A stretch of 18,910 nt of DNA. Source: an uncultured Collinsella sp. Lineage in GTDB: Bacteria > Actinomycetota > Coriobacteriia > Coriobacteriales > Coriobacteriaceae. Position numbers and translations under genes: made by a program. Below the pieces are notes generated by a model, which ran no database searches, had not been told where the DNA came from, and saw only the letters and a list, made by a program, of their open reading frames with translations. The stretch spans positions 1 to 18,910 of the forward strand of contig CABUAL010000004.1 of NCBI GenBank assembly GCA_902489515.1. Direction: 5' to 3'. This document shows, one piece after another, positions 13,153-18,910 of this stretch. Positions within the stretch are counted from its first letter, which is position 1, and every line of letters begins with the position of its first letter.

Positions 13153-13623
13153 GTGGATACTCTTCCCATCACCACACCGCGCCAAGCTGGCATCTACGTG
13201 CGCCAGGCACGCGAGTCGCAGGGAATCACCCGTGCGGCCCTCGCTAAAAAAGCCGGTGTTTCGGAGCGCCTGCTCGCATCGCTCGAGCTGGGCGACGCTA
13301 CGGGTATTCGGCTCGATAAGTTGCTGACGATTTTCAATGCTCTTGGACTGGCACTCGCCGCTCAAGGGGATATCGGCGAAGCGAAAAACGAGCGACCAGT
13401 CGACGCCCCGCATGCCAATCCGCTGCCTCGCAGCATCCCTAGGCGCCATCACGCTCAACGTCCTCATCATCGCAACCGTCGTAGTACCGCCATTCCGGCT
13501 CTTGCAGATGTCCCCTTTACATCCGCACTCTACGACGAGGTCTTCGCCGATTTCGCCATGTCCAATCTCGGAGTCTCGATTGCCGCAAACGCATCTAGCC
13601 AAACCAAGCCCGAAGGGAAATAG
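13153..13623 (+). CDS. hipB: HipB-like antitoxin and repressor, XRE-type HTH, with long C-terminal extension
   Basis: A 156-residue protein starting at GTG 13153 with AGGAG 6 bases upstream. Residues 10-73 are an XRE helix-turn-helix (GIYVRQARESQGITRAALAKKAGVSERLLASLELG in two helical parts, then RLDKLLTIFNALGLALAAQ), as in HipB. E. coli HipB has 88 residues; here about 75 extra residues follow. The middle of these (about 97-115) is an odd His/Arg-rich run whose codons rarely end in G or C, unlike the rest. The end (TSALYDEVFADFAMSNLGVSIA) looks like normal protein and may contact HipA. It ends 3 bases before hipA. Expected role: neutralise HipA and repress the operon through the palindrome at 13095-13139. 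Confidence 0.85.
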   Translation: MDTLPITTPRQAGIYVRQARESQGITRAALAKKAGVSERLLASLELGDATGIRLDKLLTIFNALGLALAAQGDIGEAKNERPVDAPHANPLPRSIPRRHHAQRPHHRNRRSTAIPALADVPFTSALYDEVFADFAMSNLGVSIAANASSQTKPEGK

Positions 13624-13626
13624 CCA

Positions 13627-14931
13627 ATGGCCAGAACATCACTTCGGACCATTATTTGCGGCGTGCCTGCGGGAACGCTCACGCAAGATGAGAACGGTCT
13701 TATCAGCTTTACCTACGATCATGACTATGACGGGCCAGCCCTATCGACCAACATACCCGTATCGAATCGCACATACGGACAACAGGTCATGAATCCGTAC
13801 CTGTTTGGCCTTCTACCCGACAGCGAAGACCAACGAAAAGCGATTGCCGCCGAATTCGACGTTAGGCCCAACAATCCCGTTGCGTTGCTCAGCCATATCG
13901 GACTCGACTGTCCGGGCGGAGTGCAGTTTTGTGCCGAAGAAGATGCCGACGCCGTCCTGCATCGCGTTGGCGAATACCGCCCTATAGACGACCACGAAAT
14001 TGCTCTCCGTCTCAAGTCGATCAGAGATGACCGCGATGCATCGTGGATGGGTCTAGATGAAAGTTGGTCACTTGGAGGCAACCAGGGCAAGTTCGCGCTC
14101 GCGTTCATAAACGGCCGCTGGTGCGAATGCATGGGCTCCTCGCCCACGACGCATATTTTAAAAAATGGCGTTATCGGATTTAAACTCGAGGCTCTCAATG
14201 AGTTTGTCTGCATGAAAAGCGCCCAGCGCGCCGGTATCGCAACGGCAAACGTCGAATATCGAATGTTTGAGGACGAACCTGCCCTCATTGTTGAGCGCTA
14301 TGACCGCGTGAAAGTCAAAGACGGAACGATCAAGCGTCTACATCAAGAAGACCTCTGTCAGGCACTTGGGGTGATGCCCGCCCAAAAGTACACGGCAGAC
14401 GGCGGCCCGACCACACGCGATATTCAGGAGCTCCTCGTAAATACGAGCCACCATCAACTTAACCTGTATCTGTTTACGCAGATACTGTTCTTCAACGCCA
14501 TTATCGGCGCACCGGATGCGCACGCGAAAAACTATTCCCTGCTCCTTGGAAACGACGGCGCAGCCATGATGGCTCGTATGTACGATGCCGCGTCGGGTTT
14601 GGCGTATGAGCGCATGCGCCGCCGGGCGCGCCTCGCCATGAGCGTTGGCGGCGAAAATCGTGTGGGGCGCATCGGTCCAGGCGCTATCCGCCGATACCAC
14701 GGTATGGGCGACCCCGCGCTGGAGGCGGCGCTTACCGATGCCGGGCTATCCGAGAAGTTTTGCTTTGCAACCATGATGGACCTCGCCTACGAGGTACCCA
14801 TTTGCATGGAAGAGGTCATGGACGAATACGCCGACCTGCCCGGCATGGCGGACCTGCGCGAGCATATGCTCGGCCCCGTCCGCGAAAACTGCCAGCGCAC
14901 CCTCGACCTCATCAAGGCGGATATGGGCTAG
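13627..14931 (+). CDS. hipA: HipA-family serine/threonine kinase toxin
   Basis: A 434-residue HipA kinase. In E. coli HipA phosphorylates glutamyl-tRNA synthetase and causes growth arrest; the target here is unknown. Family features are all present: the N-terminal subdomain (MNPYLFGLLPDSEDQR), the Gly-rich loop SLGGNQGKFAL with S148 at the position of the E. coli autophosphorylated Ser150, PTTHILK (173-179) with the nucleotide-binding lysine, NEFVCMKSAQRAGI, ERYDR (223-227), RLHQEDLCQALG (237-248), catalytic DAHAKN (297-302) and metal-binding YDAAS (319-323). Nothing suggests inactivation. The start ATG 13627 has GAAGGG upstream in the end of hipB, indicating coupled translation. Downstream is a converging pepD with a shared hairpin. 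Confidence 0.94.
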   Translation: MARTSLRTIICGVPAGTLTQDENGLISFTYDHDYDGPALSTNIPVSNRTYGQQVMNPYLFGLLPDSEDQRKAIAAEFDVRPNNPVALLSHIGLDCPGGVQFCAEEDADAVLHRVGEYRPIDDHEIALRLKSIRDDRDASWMGLDESWSLGGNQGKFALAFINGRWCECMGSSPTTHILKNGVIGFKLEALNEFVCMKSAQRAGIATANVEYRMFEDEPALIVERYDRVKVKDGTIKRLHQEDLCQALGVMPAQKYTADGGPTTRDIQELLVNTSHHQLNLYLFTQILFFNAIIGAPDAHAKNYSLLLGNDGAAMMARMYDAASGLAYERMRRRARLAMSVGGENRVGRIGPGAIRRYHGMGDPALEAALTDAGLSEKFCFATMMDLAYEVPICMEEVMDEYADLPGMADLREHMLGPVRENCQRTLDLIKADMG

Positions 14932-14962
14932 ACGCCAATCAATTTCCCATTTCTTAAAAGAA

Positions 14963-15003
14963 GAGAGGGGGCACCCGTCGCAAAAGCTCGGATGCCCCCT
15001 CTC
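14963..15003 (-). terminator. Terminator of pepD, shared junction with hipA
   Basis: A perfect 11-bp stem GAGAGGGGGCA/TGCCCCCTCTC with a 19-base apex that can pair 3 bp more. On the minus strand it is followed by TTCTTTTAAG, a fair U tract, so it mainly serves pepD; on the plus strand no U tract follows, though it may still stop hipA transcripts. Confidence 0.75.
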
Positions 15004-15058
15004 GTAATGTCATTTGCAATCCGCTAGCACGTAGCTCAGACTGCTGCTAGCGCAACCT

Positions 15059-16516
15059 TTACGCAGCGAGGCGCTTGAGGACGTCGATGAGCAGCTCGTA
15101 GAAGCGCTCGGCAGAAGCGAGCTCCATGCTCTCGTCCGGGGTGTGGACATCGGAGAGCGTCGGGCCCACGGCGATGGCGTCCAGGCCGTGCAGGGCCTCG
15201 GCAAACAGGCCGCACTCAAGGCCGGCGTGAATGGACTCGATGCGCAGCTCGGAGTCAAAGAGCTCGCGATAGCTCTCGACAAAGACGTCGCGGACCGGCG
15301 AATGCTCGGCATAGCTCCAGCCGGGATACTCGAACTCAAACTTGGCGTCGAAGCCCAGGACATCGGCCAGTGTCTGCAGGCGGTCCTTGAACTCGTTCTG
15401 CAGCGAGGTGATCGAGGAGCGCGGGGACAGCATGATCTTGACCTCGTCGTCAGAAGTGGCAACCACACCGATGTTGGAGGACACCTCGACGGAGCCGTCG
15501 GTGGCGACGTTGCGGCGAATCACGCCGTTAGGGGCAAGACGCAGAGCGCGGATGAGGGCAAGCGCAGACTTCTGGTCCATGGCCTCGACCTCGGTGTCGT
15601 CGGCAATCTCGACGGTGCAGGTAAAGCCGGGGTCGAAGACCTCGAGCTCGGCGGTGACGTCGGCGATGATGCCCTTTGCGATCTGGGCCGCGGCCTCGGC
15701 GGCAGCGTGGTCGGCGTAGACCAGCTCGGCCTTGCACTCACGGTTGATGGCGTTGTCCTTGGTGCCACCGTTAAAGCTAACGATGGCGGGCTCGCCGGCA
15801 ACCATCAGGCGGTCGATGATGCGGGCCATGATGAGGTTGCCGTTGCCGCGCTCCAGGTGGATATCGCTGCCGGAGTGACCGCCCAGCAGGCCGGAGATGT
15901 CGAGCGTGAGGGTACTACCGGTCTTGTGCTCGCGCGCGATCGGGCAGGTGTAGGTAACGACGACGCCGCCGGCGCAGCTGACGGTGGCAACGCCCTCTTC
16001 CTCGGAGTCGAGATTAATCATGGTGCGGGCGCTAATCTGGGACTTGTCGAGCGTCTCGGCGCCAACCAGGCCGGTCTCCTCGTCGGTGGTGAACACGCAC
16101 TCGAGGGCCGGATGAGCAATCGAATCGTCGTTGAGCACGGTAAGCATCAGAGCGACAGCAATGCCGTTGTCGGCGCCCAAGGTGGTGCCGTTAGCGGTGA
16201 GGACGCCATCCTTGACGACCAGATCGATACCATCGGTCGTAAAGTCGTGCTCAACGGAGCCCAGCTTGTCGCACACCATGTCGATATGGCCCTGCAGCAT
16301 CACGGTCGGGGCATTCTCGGCACCGGCAGATGCGGACTTGCGAATGATGACGTTGTAGACCTCGTCCTGGTACACATCGAGGCCGCGCTCCTTGGCAAAC
16401 GCAACCAAGAAATCGCTGATGCCCTTCTCGTTGCCAGACCCGCGGGGAATCGCGCTGACCTCCTCAAAGAAATGGAACAGCTGGGCGGGCTCGTAGCCGG
16501 TGATCTTGTAGTCCAT
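15059..16516 (-). CDS. pepD: Aminoacyl-histidine dipeptidase PepD, M20 family
   Basis: A 485-residue zinc dipeptidase (peptidase M20C) that cleaves Xaa-His and other dipeptides in the cytoplasm. Metal ligands and catalytic residues are in place: QGHIDMVCDK (H77, D79), LGADNGIAVA (D116, bridging), TDEETGLVGA (E146 catalytic, E147) and INLDSEEEG, with a C-terminal HTPDESMELAS that supplies the last His. The lid/dimerisation domain (GLLGGHSGSDIH) lies between. Length equals that of E. coli PepD. The ATG at 16516 has AAGGAGG upstream; the frame is open to 16621 but that would add 35 unlikely residues. It interrupts the clpC-disA neighbourhood together with hipBA and mntP. Confidence 0.95.
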   Translation of the reverse strand: MDYKITGYEPAQLFHFFEEVSAIPRGSGNEKGISDFLVAFAKERGLDVYQDEVYNVIIRKSASAGAENAPTVMLQGHIDMVCDKLGSVEHDFTTDGIDLVVKDGVLTANGTTLGADNGIAVALMLTVLNDDSIAHPALECVFTTDEETGLVGAETLDKSQISARTMINLDSEEEGVATVSCAGGVVVTYTCPIAREHKTGSTLTLDISGLLGGHSGSDIHLERGNGNLIMARIIDRLMVAGEPAIVSFNGGTKDNAINRECKAELVYADHAAAEAAAQIAKGIIADVTAELEVFDPGFTCTVEIADDTEVEAMDQKSALALIRALRLAPNGVIRRNVATDGSVEVSSNIGVVATSDDEVKIMLSPRSSITSLQNEFKDRLQTLADVLGFDAKFEFEYPGWSYAEHSPVRDVFVESYRELFDSELRIESIHAGLECGLFAEALHGLDAIAVGPTLSDVHTPDESMELASAERFYELLIDVLKRLAA

Positions 16517-16673
16517 GGTGCCTCCTTGGCGCAACTGGTTAGACAATAAGACATGCGACTTGTATATTCCCAGACTTCGTTTGCATAAACCAGTCGAAAA
16601 CGCCGAGCGTTCTCGCATCATCGGCTAACGGTGGACCGTATAGCGTAACGGTCACAATCACCGCAGCTCTACA

Positions 16674-16705
16674 AATCGAGGCGCCCTTGCCAGAGCGCCT
16701 CGATT
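16674..16705 (-). terminator. Likely terminator of clpC
   Basis: A perfect 11-bp stem AATCGAGGCGC/GCGCCTCGATT with a 10-base loop, 25 bases after the clpC stop on the minus strand. The tail TTGTAG is only weakly U-rich. The 157 bases between it and pepD hold no gene; the pepD promoter is not clear. Confidence 0.65.
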
Positions 16706-16730
16706 GAGCGTATCAAATTGTCGCCACGCC

Positions 16731-18910
16731 CTACAGCGCGCCGGAGCCAGCTTGCATCATACCGCCGGGGCCCGAGGTCACGCCACTACTCACAGGCGCA
16801 GCGTTTCCGGTGTGCGGCGCCGCCGGAGCGGTATCGCCACCGAGCGTGCCCGCCGGACGCGGTGCCGGGATCTCGCCCGCACCATGGCTAAAGACAAACT
16901 TGCCGTCGGCCACATCGCACAGGACGGTATCGCCACTGCCCCACTCGCCGGCCAGCAGCTCCTCGGACAACGGATCCTCAATGAGCTTTTGGATGGCGCG
17001 GCGCAGCGGACGCGCACCGTTGGTGAGGTCGGTGCCCTCGGCCACAATCTTGTCGTAGGCCGCATCGGTGAGCTTGATGTTCATGCCGTTGGCAATCAGG
17101 CGCTGGCGCAGGTCGTCCACCAGCAGGTGAGCGATCTTGGTCAGGTTCTCGCCCGAAAGCTTCTGGAACACCACGATGTCATCGATACGGTTGAGCAGCT
17201 CGGGGCGGAACAGGCGCTTGAGCTCGCCCATCGCACGGCCGCGGATCTCGCTCGACGTGAGACCCTGCTCGCCGGTGGTGCCAAAGCCCACGCTCGCATC
17301 CTGCGCGATCTCGCGGGCGCCCACGTTGGACGTCATGATAATCACGGTGTTGCGGAAATCGACCGTCTTGCCCTGGCTATCGGTCAGGCGGCCCTCCTCC
17401 AGCACCTGTAGCAAGATGTTGAAGATATCAGGGTGCGCCTTCTCGATCTCGTCGAACAGCACGACCGAGTACGGATGACGGCGAACAGCCTTGGTGAGCT
17501 GGCCGCCCTCGTCGTGACCCACGTAACCCGGAGGGCTACCGATAAGCTTGGAGACCTCGAACTCGCTGCCAAACTCCGACATGTCGAAGCTGATGAGCGC
17601 GTCCTTGCTGCCAAAGAGATACTCGGCGAGCGTCTTGGCGAGCTCGGTCTTGCCCGTGCCGGTGGGGCCCAGGAAGATAAAGCTGCCGCCGGGGCGGCGA
17701 GGGTCCTTGAGCGGCGAGCGGCTGCGGCGCACGGCCTTGGCAACGGCCTCGACGGCCTCATCCTGACCGATGATGCGCGTCTTGAGCACGCTTTCGGCCT
17801 GCAGCAGGCGGCGACTCTCACTCTCGGTGAGCGAGGACACCGGCACGCCCGAGGTCACGGACACGATGTCGGCAATCTGGGAGACATCGATGGTGAGCGG
17901 ACTGGCGTCGAGCTCGGCCGTCCAGGCAGCCTTGGCCTCGGCGAGCTCAATCTCGGCGGCTTTCTGCTGCTCGGTGATCTCGGCGGCCTTGTTCATGTCG
18001 TCGCTCTCGGTGGCCTCCTGTGCGGCAGCCTTGAGCTCCTCGATGCGATGTTCGGCCTCGCGCACCGGCTCGGGCGCGCGGTTGGCGGCAATGCGGGCGC
18101 GGGCACCGGCCTCGTCGATGAGGTCGATGGCCTTATCGGGCAGGAAGCGGTCCTGAATGTAGCGGTTGGAGAGGTTCGCGGCGGCCTCGATAGCACCCTG
18201 TGTGTAACGCACATGGTGGTGCTCCTCGTAGCGCGGCTTGAGCGCGGTCAGGATCTTGACCGTGTCCTCGACGCTCGGCTCCTCGACATCGATGGTCTGG
18301 AAGCGACGCTCGAAGGCCGGGTCCTTGGTGAGGTACTTGCGGAATTCCTCGGCCGTGGTGGCGCCGATAATCTGGAAGGCACCGCGCGCAAGTACGGGCT
18401 TGAGCATGGAGCTCGCGTCGATGGAACCCTCGGCAGAACCGGCACCGATGATGGTGTGCATCTCGTCGATAAACAGGATGACGTCGTCGGCTTCGGTTGC
18501 CTCCTGGATCACGTTCTTGAGGCGCTCCTCGAACTCACCGCGATACTTGGCGCCCGCGACAAGACCCGGCAGATCGAGCGTCCAGATATTCTGGTTCATG
18601 AGGTTCTCGGGCACGTTGCCGGCTGCAATCTGCTGAGCTAGGCCCTCGACGATGGCCGTCTTGCCCACGCCGGGGTCGCCCAGAATGAGCGGGTTGTTCT
18701 TGGTGCGGCGCGAAAGAATTTCCATCATACGCTGGACTTCCTTTTCGCGACCAATTACAGGGTCGAGCTCGCCGTCGCGCGCCTTCTGCGTGAGGTTAGT
18801 CGCGAACTGCTTAAGCGTATCGGTGCCACTCCCCTTTTGCTGAGAGGCATCCGAGCCGCTAAAGAACGGCAGGCCCCGTTATGGAGCGTTCATTCCGCGT
18901 GGCGCGTGAG
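16731..18910 (-). CDS. clpC: ClpC-type AAA+ unfoldase, N-terminus off the window or corrupted
   Basis: ATP-dependent unfoldase that feeds ClpP. D1 has Walker [11 protein letters not shown], Walker B ILFIDEMH and [13 protein letters not shown] short coiled middle domain follows ([17 protein letters not shown]), much shorter than that of ClpB. D2 has [40 protein letters not shown] and the VGFG loop that docks on ClpP, so ClpC rather than ClpB fits. The frame reads upstream from D1 ([22 protein letters not shown]) to [13 protein letters not shown], then meets a TAA at 18881-18879; an in-frame ATG lies just before it at 18893. The stop looks like an edge error. Either the usual Clp_N repeats lie beyond the window or the protein is N-terminally short. 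The last ~50 residues are a Pro/Gly/Ala-rich tail. Confidence 0.92.

Noticed and set aside
17433..18641. Plus-strand open frame of 402 codons opposite clpC
   Set aside because: Antisense shadow of the conserved AAA+ coding sequence; Leu/Gly/Asp/Val-rich composition and no family motif.

Overview
The window looks like a chromosomal piece of a Coriobacteriia actinobacterium, most likely Collinsella or a close relative. This rests on the GC-rich coding sequence, the recognisable protein sequences and the gene order. No single marker was searched against a database, so the genus is an inference. Both outer genes are damaged at the very edge: rplA loses its reading frame in the last ~45 bases and clpC has an in-frame stop ~30 bases from the end. 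The window is therefore probably a complete short assembly contig with poor ends.

Left part (1-4350, all minus strand; read from right to left): tRNA-Tyr, tRNA-Thr(GGU), tRNA-Met, tuf, rpmG, tRNA-Trp, secE, nusG, rplK, rplA. This is the classic translation/transcription cluster. Strong promoters sit before the tRNA operon and before rpmG, and a strong terminator follows tuf. The tuf gene is broken by an apparent 34-base deletion.

Region 4345-5343 is gene-poor and repeat-rich. It has a nested inverted repeat built from five copies of a GAGCGTGGAT-type motif, then three ~57-base palindromic units spaced at an 80-base period, then a lone tRNA-Thr(UGU) with its terminator.

Region 5292-6702 holds a self-contained locus: a long perfect inverted repeat in the promoter, followed by one gene that fuses an excisionase/MerR-like DNA-binding domain to a HipA-like kinase.

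Region 6730-12218 (minus strand) is a tightly packed housekeeping operon, read disA-ispD-ispF-cysS-rlmB-yacP: c-di-AMP synthesis, two isoprenoid (MEP) steps, cysteinyl-tRNA synthesis, 23S rRNA methylation and an NYN-domain RNase. Region 12440-14931 (plus strand) carries the Mn exporter mntP and then a hipBA toxin-antitoxin-type pair with its own palindromic operator. Region 15059-18910 (minus strand) carries the dipeptidase pepD and a ClpC-type AAA+ unfoldase.

The housekeeping genes resemble the conserved clpC-radA-disA-ispD-ispF-cysS-rlmB-yacP-secE-nusG-rplKA neighbourhood known from Firmicutes, here interrupted at two places. Each interruption contains a different HipA-family kinase with its own palindromic operator. 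These two kinase loci and the repeat field between tRNA genes are the most interesting parts of the window.
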